Part shown: piece after piece, positions 35,461 through 48,030 of the stretch
Layout: every line of letters begins with the position of its first letter
How positions within the stretch are numbered: position 1 is the stretch's first letter
Source: Argopecten irradians
Lineage: Eukaryota > Mollusca > Bivalvia > Pectinida > Pectinidae
Direction of reading: 5' to 3'
Assembly (NCBI RefSeq): GCF_041381155.1
Contig: NC_091134.1
Location: 13,952,008-14,016,007, forward strand
DNA length: 64,000 nt
The notes under the pieces: generated by a model
What the model saw: the letters and a program-made list of their open reading frames with translations, nothing else
Databases searched by the model: none
Told to the model about the DNA's origin: nothing
Made by a program: the position numbers and the translations under genes

Positions 35461-36515
35461 ACATGACCTTATGAGCACTACTACTGGGTTTGTGCCAGTA
35501 TACTTCAGTGAGACAACACTATACAACTTGCAAGAAAGCACACAACTATTTACCCCTTAAGCACATACGTGGTCAGATCCACCACACATATACAACGTGC
35601 AATGAGGGAGGCCGCAAATTTACGACCGAGATATTTGATAGAACCAAAAGACTTGTACATTCTTTGCTTAAATTTTTACTCTTTTTCTATCTTTGACATG
35701 TTGGCGATATCAGATGTTTATCCAAAAGTATACATATGAATCAAACCTCTGATAAAACATCTAGGTGTATTTATGCAGCTTCATGCCATCCGCCTTTGCA
35801 TAAAAATACATAATGACATAAATGGCACAAAACCCAAACGATAAATGTCAGGCTGGATTTCCAGTCAACACTACACAGGCCGTCGGCGTGTCACTGGCGA
35901 GCTTACAAGTTCGGGGTGTGGGGGGCGGGATGACAGATTTGTGGTGTAGTCTGTTTATTTTACTTTAGGGGTCTCAGTTACGTAAAACAGAGTTTAGAAT
36001 TAATGATAAAGCACATGTCAACAGTTGTTTATTGTTCCCATCACTTATAAAATGGATCGTAACTATATTGCCACAGCCGAATGCAATTTAAAGTATTTCG
36101 GTCCCAGGGATACTGTGAGAACATATTCAAAAAGATGGAATAAAATAAGATAACAGTACATTACTAAAACGCAGATAGAAGATGGAAGTTTGATATAAAG
36201 ATATTAAACAGTAACAATGTATAGAATAATGGCTGCAATCAACAGAGAGATATAGTAAGGGGGTACGGTAGCTGATTAGTGCCCTGTTCGTTCTTTCGGC
36301 TTTTTCTTCCTGATCGAAAAATATTTAGGTTTCAAAATTGTTGAAGCTAGAAGACGAAATAACGAAGAGAAAAACTTCGGCCACCTTTGCATGAAGCCTG
36401 TCACTGAAGTCTATAACCCAAGCTTCTAAAGACAAAAGTCGAAAGCATCCAACCTTGAATCAAATTATCTTCCAATATCAGATATGTACCATTTAGATAA
36501 CTACATTATCGAAGT
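35461..36515. other. Gene-free spacer
   Basis: No coding or repeat feature could be supported. Confidence 0.4.
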
Positions 36516-36660
36516 GTCCTGCAGGTAGGGCGCAAGACTTGTACCTGCTGCCCCTATTGCATGATCGTAAAAGGCGACTAAATTTGGCATTTTATCTTTT
36601 CTTTCTCCCTACCTTACTTCCTAACTTCACCCTTGACAGCACTTCTGTTGAACGTTCGGC
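36516..36660 (+). repeat. Family A head fragment (3'-truncated)
   Basis: CCTGCAGGTAGGGCG and TTGCATGATCGTAAAAGGCG match the 5' head of family A; homology is lost after about 145 bp. Confidence 0.65.
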
Positions 36661-36704
36661 TTTGGGTATTCATCAGGGCTAATCGTACAAACCGTGCTAC
36701 GCTA

Positions 36705-36865
36705 TTTACGCTCGTGGAAACCCTTCCTTAACATTGAAAAATGTCGTCTAGAAGTACGTATGTGATATGTGATGAAATATTTGCTCGGTGTTCAACTCAC
36801 GGCCAAGAATCCAAATATAAAGTTACCTACGGAACAGAAGAGTTATTCACCAATTCGTAGAAGAA
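36705..36865 (-). repeat. Dispersed repeat E, inverted copy
   Basis: Read on the minus strand it gives GTGAGTTGAACACCGAGCAA and later GTACGATTAGCCC, in the same order as 39453-39588 on the plus strand. Both copies lie beside family A pieces. Confidence 0.6.
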
Positions 36866-36883
36866 AAATTGATGTTTTATTGT

Positions 36884-37411
36884 TTGCTTGTTTGATTAAT
36901 TAACAAGTCCTATTAACAGCTATGGTCATGTAAAGACGGCCTCTAATGAATGCAGTGTGTTGCGTGTATGATGAGCGAGGTGCGTGTTTGGGGAGACTGC
37001 GGTATGTTCGTGTTGTGTCTTCTTGTATAGTGGAACTGTTGCCCTTTTTATAGTGCTATATCACTGAAGCATGCCGCCGAAGACACCAAGCAACACACCC
37101 CACCCGGTCACATTATACTGACAACGGGAGAACCAGTCGTCCCACTCCCTATATGGTGAGCGCTAAGCAGGAGAAGAAACTACCACTTTTATAGATTTTG
37201 GTGTGTCTCGGCCAGGGGACAGAACCCAAAGCCTTCCTCACAGGGGCGAACGCTCAACTCAAGGCCAAATGTAAGGCGGTGCCAAGGTGGGCATTAGGAA
37301 AGATAAAGTCAGTTAGGAAGAAGAGAAAAGATAAATCCTAAATTTAGTCGCCTTTCACGATCGTGCAATAGGGGCAGCAGGTACAATTCTAACGCCCTAC
37401 CTGCAGGGCTG
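36884..37411 (-). mobile_element. Family A retroposon, full copy with 11-bp target duplication
   Basis: TGTTTTATTGT flanks it (36873-36883 and 37412-37422). The 528-bp body is very close to the copy at 28122-28646 and shares its head, body blocks and stem-loop tail. Confidence 0.75.
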
Positions 37412-37422
37412 TGTTTTATTGT

Positions 37423-38517
37423 ATTATGCTTTGTACTGTATTTCGTGCACAGTATAGCGGGTATGTCATATCATGATTGAAAAGTGTATTTTTGTCATAT
37501 AATCAAAGAAATATATATTTAAACGGGAGACAGAGCTAAAACTGGATTCTGTTAATAAAATGATTACAGATTTCAATGATTAGGTGACTTTTTTTGGCCC
37601 TGAATGTTACTGTTATAACTATTTTTTTCCAAATTACGCATGCGAATACGCTGTGGACTTTTAACTGTACACATATATTAATTCTTATAATATCATAGTT
37701 TCAGTCGAAAGTCATATCCGTGACAACAGTACGAAACTGACGTCAAATTGAATACGACGTTGGAACGAAACCGATTCGTCTGGTAGGTCTCGTTTCAGGA
37801 CTTCAAGTTCTAATACGCTTATCCGTCATGTTAAGTACTTCATGCCTAGAATGGTTCACGGAGTATTAACTAAAATGTTCCCCATAACTTTAATTTCGCT
37901 GTCAGAGTAGGGAGAATTACAATGCGAAAATGTTAATTCAATTAATTCTTTATATACTGTTTAATTCAAAGCTATAGATATTTGCTCAGATGATTTTAGG
38001 GGCAGCACGTACTATTCTACTGGGGAAAAAAAGAGAAATAATTTAGGAACAAGGACATAGTCATTCAGATCCCCCGCCAATGGAGATATCAAAGCTGAAG
38101 TAAGTTTGATTGTGGAGACTTATGTATACGAAAAAAAAAAAACAGGAAAAAGAAAGTTTAGCTAAAGAAAAACGGAGTATAATTCAAGTAGAGCGGGGCT
38201 GCAATTGTTGAGTCAGGTATACAGCCTTGACATTTGTTGGCGATAATTTTCCCGTTTTTTTAAATATTTTACTCCACGCAGTATTAAATTCAAGGTCTGT
38301 GTTGTCTAATGTCTTAAGATACATATATATCATTCAAATTTGACCGTATTTTCTTTCATCCACCAAATAACACTGCCACGAATATATTCCAAATGTTTTT
38401 CTTTCTTTTCTGGTAAGGGCAGATACAGCAAGTTTTATGAATGCGAAGCATATAGGTGAAAAACTATTAACCTGTTTATAACTAGTACGATGTCAGTGTC
38501 ATAAAGGGTCTAAAAAG
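37423..38517. other. Gene-free spacer
   Basis: AT-rich with no supported gene. GATCCCCCGCCAATGGAG near 38070 resembles the CCCCCGCCAA arm of the hairpin at 39116 and may mark the other end of the tandem element listed next. Confidence 0.4.
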
Positions 38518-39148
38518 AATGTGTCTATGAAGTTTCGTGGAAAGACCTCTGCTGGTTTTAGAGTTATGCTCCGGAAATGAACCTGCTACAAAAATATGAT
38601 ATTTTCAGCAATGTTTCCATGGTTACGGAAAAAGTGCATAAAATGAAAACCTTAAAATAGCAAAAGGCACTACTAGACCATAAGAACAATGTGTCTATGA
38701 AGTTTCATGGAAATATCTCTGCTGGTTCTAGAGTTGTGCTCCGGAAACGACTCTTACACAAAAATCTGCCATTTTCAGCAATGTTTCCATGGTTACAGAA
38801 AAAAGTACAAAAAGTGAAAACCTTAAAATAGCAAAAGGCACCACTAGACCATAAGACCAATGTGTCTATGAAGTTTCGTGGAAATATCTCTTCTGGTTTT
38901 AGAGTTATGCTCCGGAAACGAACCAGGTACAAAAATATGATATTTTCAGCAATGTTTCCATGGTTACGGAAAAAATGCAAAAATGAAAACCTGAAAATAG
39001 CAAAAGGCACTACTAGACCATAAGACCAATGTGTGTATGAAGTTTCGTGGAAATATCTCTACTGGTTTTAGAGTTATGCTCCGGAAACCATTCGTACGGA
39101 CGGAACCCATTTGTATATCCCCCGCCAACTTCGTTGGGCGGGGGGATA
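38518..39148. mobile_element. Non-autonomous element with ~170-bp tandem units and a terminal TTCG hairpin
   Basis: Four starts of a ~170-bp unit, anchored on GTGTCTATGAAGTTTCGTGG, lie at about 38521, 38691, 38862 and 39031. Each unit carries AGAGTTATGCTCCGGAAAC and AGCAATGTTTCCATGGTTAC. The array stops at a CGTACGGACGG tract, then a hairpin at 39116-39148 whose arms CCCCCGCC-AA and TT-GGGCGGGGG enclose CTTCG. There is no true protein gene; the open frame at 38705-39010 simply runs through the units. The plan (tandem units, CCGT-type tract, hairpin) parallels the element at 4509-5944. Confidence 0.65.
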
Positions 39149-39452
39149 ACTATGATATATCCACCGCCTTGTATGTTGCTTAGTGTATACCGGTTAGCGT
39201 TTTCGAATGCGTGATTTAGACAAGATAGTTGTAACAGAACATTCAACAAGAAAAAAAGTCACCTTATAATTTAAATATGTGATAATTTTATGAACTACAT
39301 CCAGTTTTAGTTGGGTCTCTCGTTTAGATATATATCTGTTTGAATATATAACAAAAAACACACTTTTCAACCATGATATGGCATACCCGTCTATATTTTG
39401 CACAAATTACACGACAAAGTATAATACAATAAAACATCGATTTTGCTTCTAG

Positions 39453-39588
39453 GGATTGGTGAATATCTCTAATGTTTCGTGGGTAACTTGTAAATTTGGA
39501 TTCTTGACCGTGAGTTGAACACCGAGCAAATGTTTATCGCGTGCGTTTCCAGGAGCGTTAATAGCGTAGTCCGGCTTGTACGATTAGC
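39453..39588 (+). repeat. Dispersed repeat E
   Basis: GTGAGTTGAACACCGAGCAA to GTACGATTAGCCC, matching 36705-36865 inverted. It joins a truncated family A copy at about 39590. Confidence 0.6.
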
Positions 39589-39589
39589 C

Positions 39590-39840
39590 CCGATGGTATT
39601 GTCCCCTGGCCGCGACACACTAAGTCTATAAAAGTGTTATTTTCTGTTCCTGCTTGCGCTCAGCATGAAGGGACGACTGGTTCGCCTGTTGTCAGTATAA
39701 TGTGACAAAATGGGATGTGTTGCTTACTTCCACTATACAAGAAGAAAAAAAAAACAGTCTCGAAAAACCACCGACTTCACACACGTCTCACGAAGTGTTA
39801 CCTGGCTGTTAATAGGACGTTAATTAATCAAACAAACATT
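39590..39840 (+). repeat. Family A retroposon, 5'-truncated copy
   Basis: Begins mid-element (CCCCTGGCCGCGACACAC) and keeps the tail, GGCTGTTAATAGGACG then TTAATTAATCAAACAAAC. Confidence 0.65.
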
Positions 39841-41202
39841 ACTGAAGTACCTCGCCATAATGTCACACAAAGATTGTTGGACAATTGGTACAATTGTATT
39901 ACAACAATGTAACAAAACAGGATATTTCAAAGAGTAAATTGGTTCATGGAAAATGAGGCAACACAAAATATGTCGATCACGGGAGATGTTGATTAATAAA
40001 GAGTATTGCTGAAAGACTGAACACCCGAGAGCTGTGAGGATTATGGAAGGAGTGGCATTAATAAACAATGTCAGTTACTCAGTCTCAATATTCTTTGGTT
40101 CCGGTCTAATGAACATGACATTCTCCTTCACGGTGTCGACGGGTAGGTTTTTTTCACAATCTGATCAGCTGTCTAGTATAATTACGATCCCTAGGGAGCT
40201 GTGATACAGCAGTGTATGTCACATCTCAAACAAAAATGGTTCCCATTCTGCCATGTACAACATACCCTTTGACGTTATGTTGTGAGATTTTTTTTTCTTC
40301 GGTACTTTACGAAAAAAAAGAAAACGAAAAAAACTTAAGGGGTTAGATAAATATGGTGATACTGTAGCATTGCCTACGCTATACCATGCAAACTGCAGAA
40401 ATAGTTCGGCTTCAAAAACATTTGACAAGTCACAATGTTTATAAAAGAATGCAAGGTGCAAACATTGCAGTATAAAATCAATGACAATGATAAACAAGAA
40501 GATCTAAATTAATAATGAATCAATAGCGATACAATGGAAGACCGGATCATCAGAAACTTATGGGAACTCTACCAAGACAGAAGAAGACACAAGTGAGATA
40601 TTATGTACGTGATTGAATTTCCGTTTGCTCTATCATGTCCAATTCGACTCGAAATAAAATCTTTTCGATTTTTCACCACTTGAATTGTTCTGTCTGATAC
40701 CAGGTATAAACTGTAGCAACGTAAACAGTTCTATAGTAACCATCACACTGCCGTATGTCAGTAGCCGAGCGCCATGATGGATCTCGCGTTATCAGACCAT
40801 GTCAACGTGATAAGACGAGATTTACACGATAGAGCAGCCACGGAATCCATGAGGATTTCCAGTTGTGACAGAAATTTGGAGTGTTCTCATTTGTCAAATG
40901 TAACAACACAATCCGGGCACATATCTCATACATGTGGCTGACGTTTGGTGAGGGGTATAAATGTCAGGGTCTCTAAACCTACACAAAACCTGGACCGTTC
41001 TGTCGGGTTACTGCTGGGTTTACAGGTCTTAACAGTATTTACAATATGGTAAATCTGTCTGTATTTGCTGAATTTATTGGCGTTAAAGTGTCGTCTTGTT
41101 AGGGTTGTATGAAAGACACAAAGAACTTTATGTATGATCGCCTTTCCAAGATAAACACCATATACCATGTTTCAAAAAAAGTGACCAAATATTCTGATGG
41201 CG
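39841..41202. other. Gene-free spacer
   Basis: No supported feature. Open frames in this stretch lack protein-like composition. Confidence 0.4.
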
Positions 41203-41209
41203 TTCAGCG

Positions 41210-41401
41210 TTTGGTTTGTTTAGTTTTACGTCCTATTAACAGCCAGGGTCATGTAAGGACGTGCCAGGTTTGTTGGTGGAGGAAAGCCGGAGTACTCTGA
41301 GAAAAACCACCGGCCAACGGTCAGTACCTGGCAACTGCCCCACATAGGATTCGAACCCGCATCCCAGAGGTGGAGGGCTTGTGGTAATATGTCGGGACAT
41401 C
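41210..41401 (-). mobile_element. tRNA-derived SINE, 5'-truncated, 7-bp target duplication
   Basis: TTCAGCG flanks both sides (41203-41209 and 41402-41408). It is the same family as 12886-13115: B box GGGTTCGAATCC, central GTCAGTACC/GGTACTGACC block, GAGTACTCCGGC, and tail GTCCTTACATGACCCTGGCT with AGGACGT. The tRNA-like A-box head is missing, as expected for incomplete reverse transcription. Confidence 0.78.
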
Positions 41402-41659
41402 TTCAGCGACTGCATCTAACATTCAAATTCAATTAAATACTTATCAGATACAAAGATTTGATACAAAATACAGAAATGTTGAAAATTTGTGATAAAAATG
41501 ATAAATCCCGTGTGAAAGGAACGATGCAACCAATAAAACTGCAAATCATTGCATCCTATAAGATATACAGAGCAAATGAATCGGCCTTCATTGATTGTAG
41601 TGTCTCATCATGAAATGCTATGGCCACGTCGTAAAGGTTGATTCTGCAATTATGTTAAT

Positions 41660-42035
41660 TTTGTTGTGTCTTTGGTGGGATGCTTCAGTGTAATACCACT
41701 AAAAATGGCAAATATTCCACTATACAAGACGACAAAACACGAATATACCCCAGCCTCCCAAAACACGTACTTCACTCATTACATCTCATACATGGGAAGC
41801 CGTCCTTAAATGACCCTGGTGTTGTCATTAGGCTGTTAATTTAACCAAACAAAGGTCGGGCGTTAGAATAATACCTGCTACCCCTTTTCATGAAAGTAAA
41901 AGGCAACTAGGTTTTTTTTCTAACGTCTCCCTAGACACCACCTCACTTTTGGCCTTCATGGCACTCGCCCCTGTGAGGAAGGTTCTGTCTATAGTCTATA
42001 AAAGTGGTAATTTTTGCTCAGTATGAAGGGTGTGG
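41660..42035 (+). repeat. Two family A fragments joined tail to head
   Basis: 41660-41850 is the 3' half (CACTATACAAGACGAC to the ACCAAACAAAG end). It is followed at once by a 5' half at about 41852-42035 (GTCGGGCGTTAGAATAATACC, then ACCTCACTTTTGGCC). They are either two insertions or a recombined pair. Confidence 0.6.
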
Positions 42036-42055
42036 GGTCGACTGGACCTTGATCA

Positions 42056-42250
42056 AAGAATTATGACGTGACGCTATCTGAAAATGACCTTGACCTACCA
42101 TCTGACCAGTTCTGCCCCCATCACCAGGTCACTGACTTTGTGATCTGTCCAACAGCTGGCAAGAGACGCCTGGACATGACGTTTGACACAGAAGTTACGG
42201 AGCGCCACCAATTCCTTGTCGTATCCGACACATATTCTATCTCTTTGTGA
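42056..42250 (+). other. Unrecognised protein-like open frame next to family A
   Basis: The frame reads TLSENDLDLPSDQFCPHHQV through VICPTAGKRRLDMTFDTEV to a stop at 42248. Base composition is higher in GC than the surroundings and looks more coding-like than other frames here. No acceptor site or ATG is evident, and I do not recognise the protein. It could be an old exon or chance. Confidence 0.2.
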
Positions 42251-44934
42251 TTACGGTTGACATTAACGTATATAATTAATTATGTACAAATGTTAAGCTG
42301 TTTCATCAGTGTATCGCCATATGTATGTTTATACGTCTGTTGACTGGATAAATACACTGTGTTGATGTTGTGAGGAGTCGATGAATCTCCACATATGTCA
42401 ATGGTTAAGGGTGACCTCACGTCCAAGCTAGGCGTCTGAAAAGATACTTTCGAATTCATTATCATGTTTCTTTTATCACTCACCTTAAAGGATCTTTTCC
42501 GTTCTTAACACACAACTTCTAAAAATGTATGTTTTCGGTTATTTTGATGTTTAAGCATTTAAAGACAACACTCGAGATGATGATTTGGAATAATTAGATA
42601 TATAAAAGATAAAAAGGTGAAACCATAATGTGTTTCGCTTCTTCCAACCTAATCGATTTCATATTAGAAATCGAAGTAGGTTTCTATGTCTAATCCTGTG
42701 GTCGAGAGGGATGATATCTGTATCACAGTTAAAGATGCTCCACCGCTGACAAATGAAGTTTTTCACTATCAAAAACCGGAGCAGACGATTTTAGTATATT
42801 TCTTCAGTTACAAAAGTTACGTACTTTTCACAATTACCACCATTGAAAGTTTGAGTTTCTAATGTTACTTCAAGGTAAAAATATGAAAAATAATTAATTG
42901 CATCCCGAAAAAATTCCGCGGCACTATATTCTATATGGAATGAAGTACTAATTGCGCATGCACCAAAGGCAAAATAAATTATTTTTATTAGTTTTTGGTG
43001 TTAATTAGACAGATATATACACAGATATATATAGAAGATATGAATGATTATCTTAATTCCCTAATCTAAGCGTTCAGGCACTGTGTTAATTGTCTTTCAT
43101 TGAGTTGTTTCTACGACTATATAAAAATGTCTGCAAGCAAATTTGTGTGCAAGTTTCACATTTTTCTAAAATTATCCCCTTCTGGATTAAATTGAAATTG
43201 ATGACATATTAATCGGTATCGTTCACGCGTATATAGTTGTCTATTGTCCATCGACAAAAGTGCATGTCTAATTGTTCGTTACGAAGGATAACAAATATGT
43301 GTCGCCAGATAGTCGCCGTAGTTCTCTGAGAAAATTGGTGTTGAAATGTACATATCTAAACAATGACCTAGAGTGTCAGTTAATGTCAATGTATTCCAGG
43401 CAAAAGTAAACAAATCGTTAGCTCGAGTTTGACATGAGAGCACAGACCTACCACATATCTCTGGGAGGGAGCTTACATAGGCTTTATTTTAGGGGGAGGT
43501 AGATCCGCCGGGGAAGGGAAATACACAACACCACCGTGTAGTGAAATCAATTATCACAGCATTGAAAACATGCAACATATCAACAAATTCAGTTTCAAGA
43601 ACAAGAGGGAAATTTATCTTTGGGCACGTAGTTCTTCACTCATGATCATTATTATTTAATGCTATTGCGTTTTAGGGATGTTTAGTGATTTGGATAAAAC
43701 AAAAATAGGTCATCTTGTGTATTATGAAGGTAGTTCTGTTGGGCACTGTGATCCAAAAGAAACTTTGCTTTAACTTGATTTTATTTCTTCAGAAGCGTCA
43801 ATGTGTTTTTGAATTAAATAAATTCAACAACTGCTTTTTTCCCTATATTGATAGCAAAACTCGTCATGATAAATGAAAGCTCTAATACTGGTCATTTAAA
43901 TGCTAGAATATATAATGTCATAAAATTTAAGCGTTCAGATTATCTCCCATATCATAATAACCCAGAAATAGTTTTTTGCAAAGCTATTAGTACGCTAGCT
44001 TTGGTGATGAGAATTTGAAGGTCATGATGATAACTGGTCAAGGTCACTTAATCCTCAACACAGCTAAGTGAAACATCACTGGTCAGATAAGAATGCTTCC
44101 AAATGTAAATGATCACTTTCGGACTTCAGCAATAACACGTATCTGCCCACCACAGTGTTGACTACCATTGGTTAGTTGCGCAGAGTTCATATGTTCCTTT
44201 TTTTCTATTAGCTATAAATCTTTTAGCAAAACATCTCGATTTTTATAACCTCATCGGTTTAAAATGTTGAATCGTCAGAAGCAATTATACATATTGCACG
44301 AGGAAATGGTGTGTAGACAAAAATAAAATTCTTAAAAACTATTATGAGATTAAACATTTAGTTAAGTGATTTTTTTCCTTTTATATGTACAAGATATTTA
44401 ATCAATAAATGAACGTTGTATGCGATTAAAATTAGACCGTGTACAGGACTGATTATTCAAAATACTAAAGTCTGGAACTGACCATTTTTGACAACTTCTT
44501 AAGATATACATGGTATCTAACGGCCTTTCAAAATGGAGGAAACGTCCCTAATCTGAGACTAGAGTGACCGGTCACTGAGTGACCGATGCCGTCCGGCCAT
44601 GTCTTTCATCTTACTTATCCCTGGCCGGAGTATTTATCTAATCCCACGAGCAGGCGGTGAAAAATGACCAAGCAGCTGTCCCTATTTACACACATTGGGA
44701 TGAAAGTTAGTCCCGTCCTACTCGGCCTTTTACACGGAAAATGAAAACAAACATATCTGTGCTTGATGACTGTAATATATCATGTCTTGTTCCAGTTGCT
44801 GAACAAATAGAGCATATTTAGTTAACGACCATTACAGTTTGTTTGGTTTTGACCGGTACCAAATATTTATATCGAGCATGAACCGAGTAGACGGTTTCCC
44901 ACAGGACACTTCGTCACATTTTTTGTATTTAAGC
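42251..44934. other. Gene-free region
   Basis: AT-rich without supported exons. At 44568-44590 a GTGACCGGTCAC palindrome sits within a short duplication of GAGTGACCG. Confidence 0.4.
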
Positions 44935-45034
44935 AATCATCAATATTCAGAAATGTTTTGGATCAAACAGACGAATAAATAAACAATCATCAATATTCAG
45001 AAATGTTTTGGATCAAACAGACGAATAAATAAAC
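44935..45034 (+). repeat. Perfect tandem duplication of 50 bp
   Basis: The unit beginning AATCATCAATATTCAGAAAT and ending ACGAATAAATAAAC occurs twice in direct succession with no visible difference, so the duplication is recent or an assembly artefact. Confidence 0.9.
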
Positions 45035-47984
45035 AATGGTCAAGGATCAGACTATTTCTTTTATTTGACGGTTCTTTTAATGAGGCAACAATTTACTAGA
45101 AGATATTATTTTATACAAAAATATGACGAATGTATAAAAATAACAAATAAAGAAACGGATCAAAGGGTATTTACAATTGCCTGAACAAAATTCATCAAAT
45201 TTGACAAGTTTTTTAACGCAAATCATGACTTCATTGGACTTTTCAAGGCTAACTGGTGTTAAACTTTCCAGACAGTCAAACGCTCATTAACGTTGTCCTT
45301 GACCTACTTAACGCGGCAAAAATTCTCTCCGTGGTGCCTTTTTACCAATCCGGAAGCGAAATACGACTTCCTATTCCAGAAGTCATGCGTAAAAAATTCT
45401 TCGAAAAAAGTGACGACACACGTGATGCCTTCCTGTTCCTCACGTGACATGGTCCTCAAATAAAAATAGCACTTCCGGGACGTTTTGACAATTTGACAAG
45501 AACTCATTGTCGACTTGACCATCTTTCGGACCAAAATAGAGAAAAGGCATGGAAAATGACAAAACGGAAAAGTTCTAGCGAGTTTCGTTAGCCCTTTAAA
45601 ACTGTCTCCTTATCTTCCGTCTGGGACTTAAAACGACACGTGACCGGGCTCTAGATTGTTACTAAAATGTTTAATTACCCAGTTGGTTACAGACTCAAGT
45701 TTCCGCGGGCATGACGGCATATTTAGAGAGGAGTTCCGAACAGCATGGTGCACTTGATCATTCTACATCTTATGTCTGAAAAGTGTCCGTTTCAAATAAA
45801 ATACATGTACAGCCAGATATATTTCGTCAAAAAGCTATAATCTTGCAAGTCGCCACAATAGAAAAAAACTTTAATGTGAGTTAGATTTGTGATGAAGTGT
45901 CAGCACATTGATGCGAATGAAAGAACCTCGTTGCGTTGTAAGGCATTGACAGACATATTGCGGAACAACTCCCGGGTGAAATCGTGTTCTACGCGGTAAT
46001 TAGCAGCACGTAATTGCTTCAGAGAATCTAGCTCAGCTAAACGTTTGTCATGCTGTATAATTTGTTTAGGCTAATTTTAAGCATATTGAGGATATAAATT
46101 CATTATTTAATTCTTAAAACACGTGGCGAAAGATGACAAAAGGACATTTCTTTAGGCAATTAGGATAGATAATTCAATTTAACATCCTAAAGAACAAAAT
46201 TTAAATATAGTGTTCTTCAAAGACGACAGGGGATGATTCTCCGGATTAAAGCAGCATTGGACGCTTCGTCAGACATACTGATTGGTCCTTTGGGGGTACT
46301 TGATAAAGTCTGAATATAATTTCTGGCAGCTTTTCACAATTTCAGATCACATTTGGTTCTACTTTTACCTCAACGTCTCAACATCATTTTAATGTGCGGA
46401 TTTTTTAACAAAGGCACTTTAATTCCACGATATTGAGGCTATTTCGGTTAATGTTATTTTAATCAAGTGATGCAAATTTACGATCGGGTTTTTTTTCTTA
46501 CTTATTTTTTCTCATTTCAATTAACACGTGATAAGACACGTGATCAAGTGTCCTCGGCAGCATGCTTTAGTGAGATAGCACTAAAAATGGGCAAGAATTT
46601 CATTGTCACAAGGAGACACAAAACGATTACACCACATCCTCCCAACATAAATATCACATTCAGAGGAGACCGTACTTAAGTATCTCTAACTGTTAATTTG
46701 ACGTTCTGCCCAATCAGCCAACCTATATGTATCCAGAAAACTATTTATCTTCTTCCAGTATTTAACCTAAAAGGAAATCTAAAAACCTAAAGATTGTTTG
46801 GGTGAACGTACATGGTTTTATCATTAAGAGACATTAGTTTTAGAATATAGCATATTGATGTAAAGCCTTTTTATTATATTGCTATGCACATGATAAATTC
46901 TGTTGTGATATTCATGTTCATTTCTTATTTTAATTTTATCCAAAATGTCGTCTTTCCGCTTCACGGTGTTCTTTCATTTCTTAACTTAACCGTTTACCAC
47001 TTTTCGTTTCTTTACAGTGCAGTGGGATATATAGCCTCCAAGAATTGACTGATTTATGATGTTTTGTGTTATGATTGGAATATAAGTGCTTGTATAGGGC
47101 ATTTTCATTGTTTTTAACATGTTCTTTAACAGCGGACAGCTCTTCAAGGAGAAAATGGCCTTGTCTTTTACAATGTCACTTCTGATTGGATGATACCATA
47201 ACAAAACGGCGTAGCGATTTCATAGGCAAAAAAAGAGTCCCTCAGCAAGTTGAGAATTTTGAACTGATCTAGAGTTGATTGAACTATGAGGATTAATATA
47301 TTAACGAGATGAAACACAAAAGCTAACTACGTCACAGATTATTTAGAATATACGCAGGTTTTTGTGTTATATCTCTATAACAACAAAAAATCCACTTGTT
47401 CAAGTCTCTCAATTGGTTTCACTGTTATTATACTCTGGAGCATTGACCACATGAAACAATGAGCCAACATAGAGTTATATAATTATTATTTCAAAATAAA
47501 CAAAATAGTATTGCAGTGATTACTTGTTAATTAAAATGCATCACAACAGAAGATGTCTTCAATAAAACCGGTCAAAGCCGACCAAAGGTTTCGAATTTTG
47601 GAGAATAGTTTAAAGCCGGCATAATATATAGATCTGAGTGTAAAATCCAGAGACTTTGTAACATTATCTTAGACAAGCCCTAGCGACGTCACATTCCGAA
47701 CACCAGGGGACGCGTAGGAATGACTGTTTCAATTACGTACGAAAATAAAACTTTAATCCTCTGCACATGAAAAGTTGTGCGAGACCACATCAGTGGGTTA
47801 GAATCTATGTACTGTAATTAACTAATTTAATTAATTAGACTCGGGTTAATTGACTCACTATGACTTCAGATTAGAGAAGGTTTCCTATATATATCTGCCA
47901 TTAAATCCAAAACGTTAACACCGGTTGTCGTATTTACGTAATTTATATTACTTAATCAAGCCTGAGGCGCACTCCGTAACCTTT
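45035..47984. other. Gene-free region with one family A tail fragment
   Basis: Contains a diverged family A 3' fragment at about 46545-46700 (GGCAGCATGCTTTAGTGAGA and onward) and a single arm related to the 27381 foldback at 47355-47385. No gene is supported. Confidence 0.4.
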
Positions 47985-48030
47985 GGGGTGGGGGGGGGGA
48001 TTAGGGGGGGGGGGGGGGGGGGGGGGGATT
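47985..48030 (+). repeat. Long G tract interrupted by ATTA
   Basis: Runs of G, the longest about 24, broken by T and ATTA. Prone to G-quadruplex formation and to sequencing-length error. Confidence 0.85.

Noticed and set aside
38705..39010. 101-codon minus frame with a repeated peptide
   Set aside because: It lies wholly inside the ~170-bp tandem units.
47985..48030. Telomere-like GGATTAGG words
   Set aside because: Only two ATTAGG words inside a G homopolymer; no TTAGGG array.
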